Shown: positions 33,832 through 43,709, numbered from the stretch's first letter. The stretch: DNA of 64,000 bases from SAR86 cluster bacterium (GCA_029268615.1 JAQWNM010000009.1:1-64000); one strand, 5' to 3'. Notes: generated by a model from the sequence alone, not told the origin. Program-made: numbers and translations.

Positions 33832-34711
33832 TCTTCTCGGTTGCATTGGCCAGATATATGCTTGAGAGGACTACTACCCCTCCTATAATTTGCCATTTAT
33901 TAACAAATTCACCTAATAACACAATTCCAAAAATAGTTGCCGCTATAGGCTGAACTAATAAGGTCAATGAAGAAAAATGAGCTGATAGTCTAGAAATACC
34001 AAATGTTATTAATCCCTGAGCAAAAACTTGACTAACTAGAGCATAGCCAAAAAGTATCTGCCAACCTAAATATGATGAAGAGAAAAAATCTCCTGATTCA
34101 ATAAGGCTTACAGGTAAAAGAAATAAAGCAGTAAAAAAAGTTGAGACTAGAAGCACCTGTGGAGGCTCTACAATAACTGTTAATCTTTTAATGCTTAAAA
34201 TATATCCAGCATAAAATATAGCGGCAAAAAGACCGAAAGAGTCTCCCAAAAGTCTAGAACTATTAGACCCGCTACCTGCACCTATAACAATGATGACTCC
34301 TAATAATCCTAATATTAGAGCTATAAAAAAAATTGGCTGAATGTGATTACGTAAAATAAAAAAACTTATCAAACATACAAAAACAGGGGCAGTATTTGCC
34401 ATTAAAGTTGCATGAGCAACGGAAGTAAAATAAATTGACCAATTCCATAAAGCCATATCTACACCAAAAAATGCTCCGGATAGTATAAAAAATATCCACG
34501 TTTTTTTTTCAAAGTTAAAACTAACCTTCTTTTTTGAAGTTCCAAAATAAACCCATAGTAAAAGAAAAGGAAGGGCAAGCAGAGCTCTATAAAATGCAGT
34601 AATAGATGGAGAGGCTTCACTCCAACGAACAAAAATTGCAGAAAGCCCAAGTAAGGTAGCACCAGCCAATATAGCTGTTAGTGCCCAAGCAGAATTTTTT
34701 GTTTTTTCCAT
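33818..34711 (-). CDS. EamA/DMT-family transporter
   Basis: 297 residues with ten predicted membrane helices in two EamA repeats. The first repeat begins ALTAILAGATLLGLSAIFVRWSE in outline, with the family TAFYRALLALP motif. The second repeat has GLFAAIFYAGYIL and ends near GGVVVLSSIY. The family exports metabolites such as amino acids or imports small solutes; the substrate is unknown. Its start is 40 nt from the divergent xseA start. Confidence 0.88.
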   Translation of the reverse strand: MEKTKNSAWALTAILAGATLLGLSAIFVRWSEASPSITAFYRALLALPFLLLWVYFGTSKKKVSFNFEKKTWIFFILSGAFFGVDMALWNWSIYFTSVAHATLMANTAPVFVCLISFFILRNHIQPIFFIALILGLLGVIIVIGAGSGSNSSRLLGDSFGLFAAIFYAGYILSIKRLTVIVEPPQVLLVSTFFTALFLLPVSLIESGDFFSSSYLGWQILFGYALVSQVFAQGLITFGISRLSAHFSSLTLLVQPIAATIFGIVLLGEFVNKWQIIGGVVVLSSIYLANATEKTSPN

Positions 34712-34751
34712 TAATGAAATATTTTAACTCTCAGTTATACTGCCTATTATC

Positions 34752-36107
34752 ATGGAAAACTATCTAGATAACAGCCAAGAAATAATTTCTGTATCAGAAG
34801 TTAATAAAAGGTCTAGGAACATACTGGAAAAAGAATTTTTCCAAACATGGATTGAAGGGGAAATTTCTAGCTTTACAGCCTATTCATCCGGCCATTGGTA
34901 TTTCACAATTAAAGATGAAAGATCTTCTCTCAGTTGTGTAATGTTGAGCTATGAAAATAATAAAATGCAATTTGAACCAAAAGTTGGAGACCGTCTAATT
35001 CTTAATGGAAAAATAAGTATCTATCAACCTACAGGAAAATACCAATTAAATGTCAAACATATTGAGCTTGCTGGTGAAGGGGCCTTGCTCAGAGCCTTTG
35101 AAGATCTTAAGAAAAAATTAGATCAAGAAGGTTTATTTGATACAAGTAATAAACAAGAAATTCCTATTTCTGCATTTAGAGTTGCTGCCATAACTTCTCC
35201 AGATGGAGCAGTACTGCAAGATATTATCAATGTTCTAGGAAGACGATCGCCGATGTTAGAACTTATATTAATACCTACCTTGGTCCAGGGTGAAAAAGCA
35301 TCTAAAAATATCTGCAAAGCCATTGAACTTGCATCTAAGTCTAGTCAGATAGATTTAATTATTTTAGCAAGAGGAGGAGGATCAATAGAAGATCTTTGGG
35401 CTTTCAATACTGAATCTGTGGCAAGAAGTATCTTTTTATGCAAGATACCTATCATTAGTGCAATTGGACATGAAACAGATTTTACTATTGCTGATTTTGT
35501 AGCTGATCTAAGAGCTCCCACTCCATCTGCAGCTGCAGAAATTATTAGTCAGTCTCAAAGCATTTTGCCAGATCTACTTGAAAAAAAGAAAATTAATCTG
35601 TCAAAATCATTACACTCCATCTTATCCAGAAAAAATGATTTATTAAAGAACCTTTCGAAATTGATTCGACATCCGGGAGATCGTTTAAGAGAAATCTCAC
35701 AAAGAGTAGATGAAAACGAAAGTAAAATTAAAAAGGAGATAAATTCAATTTTTATCTATAAAAATCAAACAACTAAAAACCTAATTAGCAGGCTTACTTT
35801 TGCCTCCCCTAAAGAATCTATCTCATCTAAAGAACTTCTTGTTAATTCAGGACTAGTTCGAATGAAAGGTTTAATAGAGAAAATAATTGATAGTCATAAA
35901 TCTAAACTAAGTAATCAAATAGCTACTCTAGATGCTGTAAGTCCTTTAGCTGTTCTTTCAAGAGGTTACTCAATTTTGACAACTCCTGATGGTCAAATTA
36001 TTAGATCGAAAGATAATACAGCTGAAGGTAAGAATATTATTGCAAGACTAACTGATGGTAAAATTAAAGCAAAAGTTATTTCAAAAGAATCAATTGAAGA
36101 TTCTTAG
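34752..36107 (+). CDS. xseA: Exodeoxyribonuclease VII large subunit
   Basis: 451 residues. The N-terminal OB-fold (about 10-105) starts ISVSEVNKRSRNILE and includes SGHWYFTIKDERSSLSCVM. The catalytic domain includes RVAAITSPDGAVLQDI, ARGGGSIEDLWAFN and SAIGHETDFTIADFVADLRAPTPSAAAE. The C-terminal coiled-coil region binds XseB copies. Length is normal for the family. The small subunit xseB is not adjacent. The last 14 nt overlap the following M23 gene if its TTG start is used. Confidence 0.95.
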   Translation: MENYLDNSQEIISVSEVNKRSRNILEKEFFQTWIEGEISSFTAYSSGHWYFTIKDERSSLSCVMLSYENNKMQFEPKVGDRLILNGKISIYQPTGKYQLNVKHIELAGEGALLRAFEDLKKKLDQEGLFDTSNKQEIPISAFRVAAITSPDGAVLQDIINVLGRRSPMLELILIPTLVQGEKASKNICKAIELASKSSQIDLIILARGGGSIEDLWAFNTESVARSIFLCKIPIISAIGHETDFTIADFVADLRAPTPSAAAEIISQSQSILPDLLEKKKINLSKSLHSILSRKNDLLKNLSKLIRHPGDRLREISQRVDENESKIKKEINSIFIYKNQTTKNLISRLTFASPKESISSKELLVNSGLVRMKGLIEKIIDSHKSKLSNQIATLDAVSPLAVLSRGYSILTTPDGQIIRSKDNTAEGKNIIARLTDGKIKAKVISKESIEDS

Positions 36108-36924
36108 CTCATTTCTTTTAATATATATATTAACGAGTTGCGTGCTGAGCGTTAAATCTTATGTTAATTGTCAGTTTCCCTCTCACTCACCTTTTCCAGG
36201 AGGATTGGTAAATTACAAAGTAGATTTATTAAGTTTTGACTATGATAGTAAGAACACCTCAACAGATGATCAACTTCTATGTATAGAATCTTCTAATCAA
36301 CTTCGCATCATTAAACCAATTCCTTTATCTTATAAAGACAAAACCATTCGTGTAAAAATTAATTTTGATTCCTATAAAGATTTTTTAATTACTCCTAAAG
36401 AATACAGAATATCAAAGATAGAAATTACCAATAATGATTTCAATGCCCCTTCCAAAGATAATCTTATTAGAGCCTCTAAAGAGCGCGCCTTAATTTCAGA
36501 AATTATTAATTATAATTCTTCAAATGTATTTTTCTCTGACCTCAGGATGAGACTACCTGTAGAAGGTATCATAAGTAGTGAGTTTGGCGTAAGAAGATAT
36601 ATAAATGGAACTCCAAGAAGCAATCATTTAGGAACTGATATTGTAGCTGATACTGGAACTGCAATTAAAGCTCCTATGGCAGGAAAAGTATTGCTAATAG
36701 GTAATTTTTTCTATAGAGGAAAGGTAATTTTTATAGATCATGGCCAGGGTCTTATATCTTCATATTCCCATTTAAATAAAATAAATGTGAGAAAAAATCA
36801 AAAAGTTATTCCGGGAACAACTTTAGGTGAAGTTGGTCAAACTGGAAGGGTTACCGGACCTCATCTTCATTGGCAAATTTACCTAAAAGGAACCTCTATA
36901 GATCCAGAAATATTCTTGCTATGA
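36094..36924 (+). CDS. M23-family lipoprotein peptidase (LytM/NlpD-like)
   Basis: 276 residues if translation starts at TTG 36094, which gives a clean lipoprotein signal ending YILTSC. An ATG at 36055 would add 13 basic residues and overlap xseA by 53 nt; both remain possible. The C-terminal LytM domain has NHLGTDIVADTGT (first H and D zinc ligands), YSHLNK and GPHLHWQI (final HxH). All zinc ligands look intact, so it may cleave peptidoglycan peptide crosslinks rather than be a degenerate activator. It is coupled to xseA by overlap. Confidence 0.85.
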   Translation: MKILSSFLLIYILTSCVLSVKSYVNCQFPSHSPFPGGLVNYKVDLLSFDYDSKNTSTDDQLLCIESSNQLRIIKPIPLSYKDKTIRVKINFDSYKDFLITPKEYRISKIEITNNDFNAPSKDNLIRASKERALISEIINYNSSNVFFSDLRMRLPVEGIISSEFGVRRYINGTPRSNHLGTDIVADTGTAIKAPMAGKVLLIGNFFYRGKVIFIDHGQGLISSYSHLNKINVRKNQKVIPGTTLGEVGQTGRVTGPHLHWQIYLKGTSIDPEIFLL

Positions 36925-36926
36925 GG

Positions 36927-37394
36927 CTACTTAACTTTAAGTTTTTTTAGAATGGCCTCTAATGATTCTCTAGTTTGAGGCCCAATTAGTACTTCTTTTA
37001 CCTCGCCATTGGGATCTATGAAATAGGTAGCCGGAAGACTTTCTGGCATAGGCCAGCCGAACAAGTCTTTAGGATCAGTTAGCAAACTTGGAATATTTAC
37101 TTTAAATCTCAAAATTTGTTCGTTCAACTCCTCTCCTTCTAACTGATCAAAGTTGTGAGCTAAAACTAAGACTTCTTGTTGATTGGCATTATAAAAAGAT
37201 TCTAATTCAGGCATTTCTTTAATGCATGGAGGACACCAATCAGCCCAATAATTGATTACCAACCATTTATCTTTAAAATCTTCTAGAGACCCATTTTTTC
37301 CATCTAAAAGACGATAATCAGGTTCAGAACAAGAATAAAATAATCCAATAATTAACAAGAAAGTAAATTTGGCACTTAATTTAAAAAAATACAT
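36927..37394 (-). CDS. TlpA-like thioredoxin-fold lipoprotein
   Basis: 155 residues. The lipobox GLFYSC places a lipidated Cys22. The thioredoxin motif YWADWCPPC has C54 and C57, followed by KEMPELESFY. The cis-Pro segment is SLPATYFIDPNGEV. TlpA/ResA-type proteins reduce disulfides in the periplasm, for example in cytochrome c assembly. It is convergent with the M23 gene (2-nt gap) and divergent from arsC. Confidence 0.88.
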   Translation of the reverse strand: MYFFKLSAKFTFLLIIGLFYSCSEPDYRLLDGKNGSLEDFKDKWLVINYWADWCPPCIKEMPELESFYNANQQEVLVLAHNFDQLEGEELNEQILRFKVNIPSLLTDPKDLFGWPMPESLPATYFIDPNGEVKEVLIGPQTRESLEAILKKLKVK

Positions 37395-37433
37395 AGTTTT
37401 TTGTAGTATATTTATGTTTTATCAGGAATAACG

Positions 37434-37787
37434 TTGAATAATTTTACCATTTATCACAACTCTAGATGCAGTAAATCTAGACAAACTCTAGATATTTTAT
37501 TAAAAAATAATTTTGATCCTATTATAGTTTTATATATTCAAGATCCATTATCCTCTGCTGAAATCCAAGAAATTTTAATAAAACTTAATAAAAATCCAAG
37601 AGATATTTTACGAAAATCTGAACAAAAGTATAAAGAGCTAAAACTTTCTAATAAGAATCTATCAGATAATGAATTAATAGAATTCATGCAAAAAAACCCT
37701 AAACTTATCGAAAGGCCTATAGTAACAAGAGGTAACCTTGCTATAGTAGGCAGACCTCCAGAAAATGTTTTTAAATTAATAAATTAA
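37434..37787 (+). CDS. arsC: ArsC-family (glutaredoxin-type) arsenate reductase
   Basis: 117 residues starting with TTG at 37434, preceded by CAGGAA. IYHNSRCSKSRQTLDIL carries the catalytic Cys12. ERPIVTRGNLAIVGRPPENV holds the family Arg residues. The fold is the ArsC/Spx/YffB group; the RCSKSR motif favours arsenate reductase. No ars operon partners are nearby, as is common for housekeeping copies. The sppA ATG follows immediately after the stop. Confidence 0.87.
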   Translation: MNNFTIYHNSRCSKSRQTLDILLKNNFDPIIVLYIQDPLSSAEIQEILIKLNKNPRDILRKSEQKYKELKLSNKNLSDNELIEFMQKNPKLIERPIVTRGNLAIVGRPPENVFKLIN

Positions 37788-37788
37788 A

Positions 37789-39618
37789 ATGAATACAGAA
37801 ATAAAGAAGACATCTAGAGTTTGGAATTTCATATCATCTGTCAGGGTTTTTATATCTAATACCTTTTTTCTTATTATTACTATTCTTATAGTTTTAAGCA
37901 TTCTATTTTCTATCTTTTCTGATTCGACTAAAGATCCGTCTAATAAAGCTTTATTTTTTTCTCCAAACGGCCCAATTGTTGAGCAAATAACGGGCAATGC
38001 TAATCCTTTTTCTGAATTATTTGCAGACAATCAATCAATAGAATTAAGTTCAAGAAAAGCATTAGACGTTCTTACTGCAGTTAAAGATGATCCTAGAATA
38101 GGATATATAGTTTTAAAGTTAGATAATATACAGGGTACTGGTCAAACTGTACTTTTTGATCTAGGTCAGGCTTTAAAAAAGGCAAAAGATTCAGGAAAAA
38201 AAATACTTGCTATAGGAGATTCTTATAGTCAAAGTGCTTATTACCTTGCATCCTATGCCGATGAAGTCATTGTAAATCCTGATGGAGTTGTATTAATAGA
38301 AGGATATTCTAGATATAGAAATTACTATAAAAGCTTCTTAGATAAATTAAAAATAAGTATTAATTTATTTAAAGTAGGTTCTTATAAGTCTGCGATGGAA
38401 CCATTTATTAGGGATACTATGTCTGCTGAAGATAAAGAAGCTAGTATGTTTTGGATGGGTGATTTATGGTCATCATGGAAAGAAGACGTATCAATTAATA
38501 GAGGCTTAGAACCAGCTGATATTCAGTTCTATGCAGATAATGCTAATATTTTGATAAAGGATCAATTTGGAGACATGGCAAAAGCTGCTAAGAAAGCTAA
38601 CTTAATTGATAAAATTCTAAACAGAACCCAAATCAGGGAATATCTTGAGGAATTAGTAGGATCTAACTCTGAACAAGGCAATGAATCCTTTGACAATATT
38701 TCTATTAATGAATATTGGCAAGTCATTGAATCTGAAAAAGATAAGCCAAACTTAAAGAACATAGCTGTAATTGTTGCCAAGGGCGAAATTGTTTATGGCA
38801 ACCAACCTCCGGGACAAATAGGTGGCGATTCAACAGCAAGACTCATCAGAGATGCTAGAAATAATAAAGATGTAAAAGCCATAGTTTTAAGAATAGACTC
38901 AGGAGGAGGTAGCGCTTTTGCTTCTGAGGTGATTAGAGAAGAGATAATTGAGGCCAAAAAACAAAATATTCCAGTTATTGCCTCTATGTCAAATGTAGCA
39001 GCATCAGGAGGATACTGGATAGCTGCAAGCGCAGATGAGATTTGGGCTTCACACGATACGATAACTGGTTCTATTGGGATTTTTGGAGCATTTCCAACCT
39101 TTGAAAAAAGCTTGGATCATATTGGAATTCACTCTGATGGCATAGGTACTAGCGAGCTTGCTGGGAGTCAAAACCTTTCTAGAAGTATAAATCCAAAAAT
39201 TTCTGAAATCTTTCAATCCTCTGTTGAATATGGGTATAAAAGATTTATTACTTTAGTTGCAGAAGAAAGGAATCTATCAACGGAAGAGGTAGAAAAAATT
39301 GCACAAGGAAGAGTTTGGTCAGGTAATCAAGCATTGAATATTGGCCTAGTGGATAACTTAGGTAATCTTTCAGATGCAATTAGTAAAGCAGCTAATTTAG
39401 CTGAATTAATAGAATATCAACCGTTCTTTCCTGAAGAATCGTCAGATTGGAAAGAATTACTTCTTGAAGGGTTATTAAGTAAATCCATTAAATCCATATT
39501 GAGCATGCTAGATTTAGATTTAATGATTGAACAACCTAGCCTTATTATTAAAGATTTCAAAAAATTTAAAGACCCAAGGGGAATTTATGCTATTTGTTCA
39601 GATTGCCTTACTTATTGA
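37789..39618 (+). CDS. sppA: Signal peptide peptidase SppA (protease IV, 67K type)
   Basis: 609 residues with one N-terminal membrane helix (about 20-42) and two S49 domains. The catalytic Lys is in FKVGSYKSAMEPF of the N-terminal repeat. The nucleophile Ser is in SNVAASGGYWIAASADE of the second. It forms a periplasmic tetramer degrading cleaved signal peptides in the membrane. Its 3' end overlaps the convergent hda gene by 11 nt. Confidence 0.93.
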   Translation: MNTEIKKTSRVWNFISSVRVFISNTFFLIITILIVLSILFSIFSDSTKDPSNKALFFSPNGPIVEQITGNANPFSELFADNQSIELSSRKALDVLTAVKDDPRIGYIVLKLDNIQGTGQTVLFDLGQALKKAKDSGKKILAIGDSYSQSAYYLASYADEVIVNPDGVVLIEGYSRYRNYYKSFLDKLKISINLFKVGSYKSAMEPFIRDTMSAEDKEASMFWMGDLWSSWKEDVSINRGLEPADIQFYADNANILIKDQFGDMAKAAKKANLIDKILNRTQIREYLEELVGSNSEQGNESFDNISINEYWQVIESEKDKPNLKNIAVIVAKGEIVYGNQPPGQIGGDSTARLIRDARNNKDVKAIVLRIDSGGGSAFASEVIREEIIEAKKQNIPVIASMSNVAASGGYWIAASADEIWASHDTITGSIGIFGAFPTFEKSLDHIGIHSDGIGTSELAGSQNLSRSINPKISEIFQSSVEYGYKRFITLVAEERNLSTEEVEKIAQGRVWSGNQALNIGLVDNLGNLSDAISKAANLAELIEYQPFFPEESSDWKELLLEGLLSKSIKSILSMLDLDLMIEQPSLIIKDFKKFKDPRGIYAICSDCLTY

Positions 39619-40315
39619 GTAATAATTCTCTTACCAGAGGTATGGTCAAATTTCTTTTCTTTTCGAGTGAAAATCCATCTAATTCAGTTATCAAATTCAT
39701 CAGATCAGTTAGGCTTCTCGATGTATGGGTTAATATATAGTCAATAGTCCTTTCATCGATGCTTAACCCTTTCCTTTCAGAAAATTCACTAAGTGCCGAT
39801 GCTTTTTCATTATCAGAAATTTCAGGTATTTCAACCGCAGTAAAGGCAAGGAGTCTTGACCTTAAATCAGGAAGTTCAATTTCTAAATCCATCACAACCT
39901 TACCGGAACTAATAAACATCTTTATGCCATTTAATAGACTAGTATTTATAAGATTAAATATCGCCCTTTCCCAATCTTTAGTTTGAGGCATTAAATGTAA
40001 GTCTTGGATAAATATTACATCTAAAAAATCGAATCCTTGAGTTGCCTCTAAAGGATCAATTATTGGTTTTGAAAAGGATATAAATCCAGTCTTTTTTAAA
40101 GCATCTATGCACCCCCTGTTTACCGCCTCCAAAAGATAATGTTTTCCAGTTCCTGATAGACCCCAAAGAAACAAGGAAGTTATCATAGCGCCATCCTCAA
40201 GAAAATTATTAAGGGCTTTTAAAGTGAGGTGGGTTGAACTGCAAGAAATAAAATTATCTAAACAAACTGCCTCATCCAACTTAACATCTAAATATAGTTG
40301 TCTAGGATAGCCCAT
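39608..40315 (-). CDS. hda: DnaA-related regulatory protein Hda
   Basis: 235 residues. The N-terminal RQLYLDVKL resembles the clamp-binding QLxLxL motif of Hda. The AAA+ domain has GLSGTGKHYLL (Walker A, 52-62), DVIFIQDLHLMPQ (Walker B region) and LPDLRSRLLAF with the Arg finger region. There is no DnaA-type DNA-binding domain IV. With the clamp on DNA it stimulates DnaA-ATP hydrolysis after initiation. It is 3 nt after pgsA on the same strand. Confidence 0.9.
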   Translation of the reverse strand: MGYPRQLYLDVKLDEAVCLDNFISCSSTHLTLKALNNFLEDGAMITSLFLWGLSGTGKHYLLEAVNRGCIDALKKTGFISFSKPIIDPLEATQGFDFLDVIFIQDLHLMPQTKDWERAIFNLINTSLLNGIKMFISSGKVVMDLEIELPDLRSRLLAFTAVEIPEISDNEKASALSEFSERKGLSIDERTIDYILTHTSRSLTDLMNLITELDGFSLEKKRNLTIPLVRELLLNK

Positions 40316-40318
40316 GAC

Positions 40319-40864
40319 TTAAATTATCTGCTTAAAGATAGCCTTACCTTCTGCTAAAAAATAATTAGTGATGCTAAGGAAAATAAATATTAAAACTCCT
40401 CCAGTCGCAATATATTCCAAGAATAATGGAATTTCAGGATTTATTCCTCTTAATAAAACTATTACAAATAAAGCAATAGTCCAGCCAGTATAGTGCTTAC
40501 CCCATCTATTTGGCAGCAAGTTATATGATTCAAATAATAATAAATGCAATAAAACACCTATGACTATTATTCCATCTCTAGCTAATAAAGTTGTTACGAG
40601 CCACATAGGAAGTCTTCCAGAAAATGCCAGCGCTAATAAAGTAGTTATAATTAAACATTTATCTGCGAGAGGATCAGCAAATTCACCAAACTTACTTTGC
40701 CAGCCATATCTCCTGGCTAAAAAGCCATCCATTCCATCTGATATTCCTGCTAAAGCAAATAAAATCAAAGCCAATAAATCATTGCCCTGAAAAATGGCAA
40801 CACTTATAGGGACAACTAGAATAAATCTAAATGTTGTTATTATATTTGGTAAAGCAGCAATCAT
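40319..40864 (-). CDS. pgsA: CDP-alcohol phosphatidyltransferase (PgsA-like)
   Basis: 181 residues with about six membrane helices. The CDP-alcohol phosphotransferase motif DGMDGFLARR through FGEFADPLADK contains the D-G-x2-G-x-AR...D...D pattern that binds two metals and CDP-diacylglycerol. The opening LPNIITTFRFILVVP is typical of phosphatidylglycerophosphate synthase. It is sandwiched between DUF2066 and hda, the standard gammaproteobacterial order. Confidence 0.9.
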   Translation of the reverse strand: MIAALPNIITTFRFILVVPISVAIFQGNDLLALILFALAGISDGMDGFLARRYGWQSKFGEFADPLADKCLIITTLLALAFSGRLPMWLVTTLLARDGIIVIGVLLHLLLFESYNLLPNRWGKHYTGWTIALFVIVLLRGINPEIPLFLEYIATGGVLIFIFLSITNYFLAEGKAIFKQII

Positions 40865-40869
40865 TGATT

Positions 40870-41916
40870 TTAGGGAGATACTCTTTCTATAGGTCGGTAT
40901 AAGAATGTTAACATCTTGCCTCCCAGTCTCATATTATTCTGATCGAATGGCTCTAAGTTTAATTTTAGAACCTTTTCTAAGTCTTTATAATCAGAGTTTA
41001 TAGAAATAATAAAGGAAACATCTGACCCATTGAGCCCTGCTAAATTAAAGGAGTCTATTACTAACAATGAGGATAAAAGCTTCTCAAGATCTTGATAACT
41101 TGTGTAATTTAAAACATTCTTTATTGTCACCGGAATATCTTGCTTAGAATCTGAAGATATAAATAGTTGAGAATCTCTGGATATATTATCAACTAATAAG
41201 GATATGGCCTCTTTATAAGGGCTCTTAATATTATTATTTGCATTAGATTGACAAAAGGGTTGATCCAGTCTTTCTCCGAACTCATTTTTTATAAAACAAG
41301 CCAACCAATGCTCTAACCCATAACGGGCTCCTATTTTATCTAGAGAAAAGGAAAGTTGTTCTGAATCAAATATATTCACTGAAGATATATCAAGAAAATC
41401 TAATGCAGGTTTAATCATAATTATAGATCTCAATTCTGATTGTTTAATTAACTCTGTTTCTATATCTAAACATAGGTCGTGGAACAATTCATTTGCTCCT
41501 TGATCTAAAGATATATCGTTACTACAAGGTAAATAAAATAAAACTTGAGTCCCTTGACCTATCCATAATGGTAGATTATTTCTTTCTATCAATTCTTTTA
41601 CCAAAGCCTCGTTAAAAGAAAAAATGACCTGTGTCTGCGAAGTAGTATCTGAGGTGATTAATGCATATTCATCTACATAATCTTCTGCGTCGATAATCCC
41701 TTGTTTGACTCCTTTTTTAGTTAATATCAATGAATTACCAGTTAACCTAAGGAGTAAACCCTTAAAAGATTCAGACATTGCTTCATTTATTGCTAATCTT
41801 TCGGTTGAAGTAATATCATATTTGAAAGAAAAGATCCTATCTTCCAAGATAGGCTCCTCTAAAAGTACTAGAGGGCTAAAAAATATACATGCTATAAAAA
41901 AAGTGATTCTTTTCAT
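40870..41916 (-). CDS. DUF2066-family exported protein
   Basis: 348 residues with a signal peptide (about 1-18). The N-terminal region has ERLAINEAMSESFKGLLLRLTGNS, a recognised DUF2066 feature, followed by LPLWIGQGTQVLFYLPC. The function of the family is unknown. It occurs upstream of pgsA-hda and divergent from purM in many gammaproteobacteria, exactly as here, which supports the call. The gap to purM is about 80 nt and must contain both promoters. Confidence 0.85.
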   Translation of the reverse strand: MKRITFFIACIFFSPLVLLEEPILEDRIFSFKYDITSTERLAINEAMSESFKGLLLRLTGNSLILTKKGVKQGIIDAEDYVDEYALITSDTTSQTQVIFSFNEALVKELIERNNLPLWIGQGTQVLFYLPCSNDISLDQGANELFHDLCLDIETELIKQSELRSIIMIKPALDFLDISSVNIFDSEQLSFSLDKIGARYGLEHWLACFIKNEFGERLDQPFCQSNANNNIKSPYKEAISLLVDNISRDSQLFISSDSKQDIPVTIKNVLNYTSYQDLEKLLSSLLVIDSFNLAGLNGSDVSFIISINSDYKDLEKVLKLNLEPFDQNNMRLGGKMLTFLYRPIERVSP

Positions 41917-41996
41917 TTAAAAATTCTTATCTCAAAGTCATTATAGGATAATCTACTATTTGTTGATGGTTTCATCTAAAATAAATATAAGTCGCA

Positions 41997-43049
41997 ATGT
42001 CAAAAAGAAAACAAAGCCAAATAACTTATAAAAGAGCTGGAGTAAATGTTGATAAAGGCTATGAATTAGTAAAAAAAATAAAATCGTCTGTTTCTAAAAC
42101 TAAACGACCTGAAATACTATCCGGATTGGGCTCTTTCGCTGCACTCAGTAGATTACCTAAGAATATAAAAAACCCTTTACTTGTAAGTTGTACTGACGGT
42201 GTAGGTACTAAAGTAGAGATAGCTAAGCAAGTAAAGAATTATAAAACAATTGGTATTGATCTCGTGGCCATGTGCGTAAATGACCTTATTACTTGTGGTG
42301 GAGAACCTCTCCTTTTCTTAGATTACTATGTTACAGACAAATTAAATGTTAAGACCGCGTCTGAAGTAATAGCTGGAATAGCCCATGGATGCAAAATTGC
42401 TAATTGCTCTTTAGTAGGTGGAGAAACAGCTGAACATCCTGGTACTTTTCCTAAAAATAGTTTTGATTTAGCAGGCTTTTCAGTTGGAATAGTTGATGAA
42501 AAAAAAATTATTGATGGAAGTTTAGTGAAAGATGGTGATGACTTAATTGGAATTAGCTCTTCTGGAATTCATTCAAATGGATTCTCTTTGATAAGAAAAT
42601 TAATCTTAGATAGAAAAATAAATCTAAATCAGAAAATAGATGGAAAAAAAATTGGTGATAGGCTTTTAGAGCCAACTAAGATCTATGTTAAGCACATTCT
42701 TAACCTTTCTAAAAAGATAAGTTTACATGGCATATCCCATATAACTGGAGGCGGCTTAACAGAAAATATTCCTAGGATGACAGGCAATAATCTATCATTC
42801 ATTATAGAATTTGATTCAAAAGATTGGCCGAATCAACCCCTGTTTAATACTATAAAAGAAGCTTCAAACCTTTCTTTAGGCTCTATGTTTGCAACATTTA
42901 ATTGCGGAATAGGCATGGTCTTGGCCTGCGACCCTAAAGATACTAAATCAGTAATAAATAATCTACGTAAAAAAGGAGAAGTAGCAAATAAATTAGGTTA
43001 TGTAAGAAAAAGAGAAAAAAAAGAATCACAAATTATTTTTAAAAAATAA
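41997..43049 (+). CDS. purM: Phosphoribosylformylglycinamidine cyclo-ligase (AIR synthase)
   Basis: 350 residues. ITYKRAGVNVDKGYELV and SGLGSFAALSRLP open the protein, followed by LVSCTDGVGTKVEIA and LVGGETAEHPG. The C-terminal half has SSGIHSNGFSLIRK and HITGGGLTENIPRM. It makes aminoimidazole ribonucleotide from FGAM with ATP in purine biosynthesis. It lies 3 nt before purN. The C-terminal end is Lys-rich (RKREKKESQ), slightly unusual but plausible. Confidence 0.96.
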   Translation: MSKRKQSQITYKRAGVNVDKGYELVKKIKSSVSKTKRPEILSGLGSFAALSRLPKNIKNPLLVSCTDGVGTKVEIAKQVKNYKTIGIDLVAMCVNDLITCGGEPLLFLDYYVTDKLNVKTASEVIAGIAHGCKIANCSLVGGETAEHPGTFPKNSFDLAGFSVGIVDEKKIIDGSLVKDGDDLIGISSSGIHSNGFSLIRKLILDRKINLNQKIDGKKIGDRLLEPTKIYVKHILNLSKKISLHGISHITGGGLTENIPRMTGNNLSFIIEFDSKDWPNQPLFNTIKEASNLSLGSMFATFNCGIGMVLACDPKDTKSVINNLRKKGEVANKLGYVRKREKKESQIIFKK

Positions 43050-43052
43050 AGA

Positions 43053-43709
43053 ATGTGGAATAGAAGGGCTTCTATTGTAATATTAATTTCAGGTAATGGT
43101 TCCAATCTCCAGGCCATCATCGATGCTATTTCCAATAAACAAATAAATGGGTATATTGCTTGTGTAATAAGTAATAATGAATCGGCATATGGCCTGGAAA
43201 GAGCAAAAGCGGCTAATATTAAAAATATAATAGTTGACCATAAAAATTTTCCTTCAAGAGAGGAATTTGACAAGGTATTGTTGAAAAAAATAGAACCATT
43301 CTCCCCAGACATAATAGTCTTGGCTGGGTTTATGAGAATTCTCAGCCAAACATTTATAGAAAAATTTGAAGGAAAGATTATTAATATACACCCTTCTCTT
43401 CTTCCAAAATATCCAGGATTAAATACTCATGATCAGGCAATTAAGGCTAAAGATAAAATACATGGCGTTACTGTTCATTATGTTAATGAACATCTAGATA
43501 GTGGAGCTATATGTGCACAATCTATTCTAAACATTAAGACTTCGAATCCTGTAGAATTAGAACATGAAGTACACATGCTTGAATATAAAATATATCCTGA
43601 AGTAATAAGTTGGATAGCGCGAGGAGATATGCGAATAAACAATAATAAAGTTACATTCTTAAATAAAGATATAGAAAATGAAGTAATCATCTTTGAGGAT
43701 CTAAGATGA
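43053..43709 (+). CDS. purN: Phosphoribosylglycinamide formyltransferase
   Basis: 218 residues. The SGNGSNLQAI phosphate loop is at about 14-23. The catalytic segment has VLAGFMRILS then NIHPSLLPKYPG with the Asn-His pair, and GVTVHYVNEHLDSGAI. It transfers the formyl group of 10-formyl-THF to GAR. The end overlaps the DUF3108 gene as ATGA. It forms the purM-purN-DUF3108 operon. Confidence 0.95.
   Translation: MWNRRASIVILISGNGSNLQAIIDAISNKQINGYIACVISNNESAYGLERAKAANIKNIIVDHKNFPSREEFDKVLLKKIEPFSPDIIVLAGFMRILSQTFIEKFEGKIINIHPSLLPKYPGLNTHDQAIKAKDKIHGVTVHYVNEHLDSGAICAQSILNIKTSNPVELEHEVHMLEYKIYPEVISWIARGDMRINNNKVTFLNKDIENEVIIFEDLR

Noticed and set aside
42998-43312. 104-residue minus-strand frame at the purM/purN junction
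   Set aside because: Antisense to conserved purine genes, without family resemblance.
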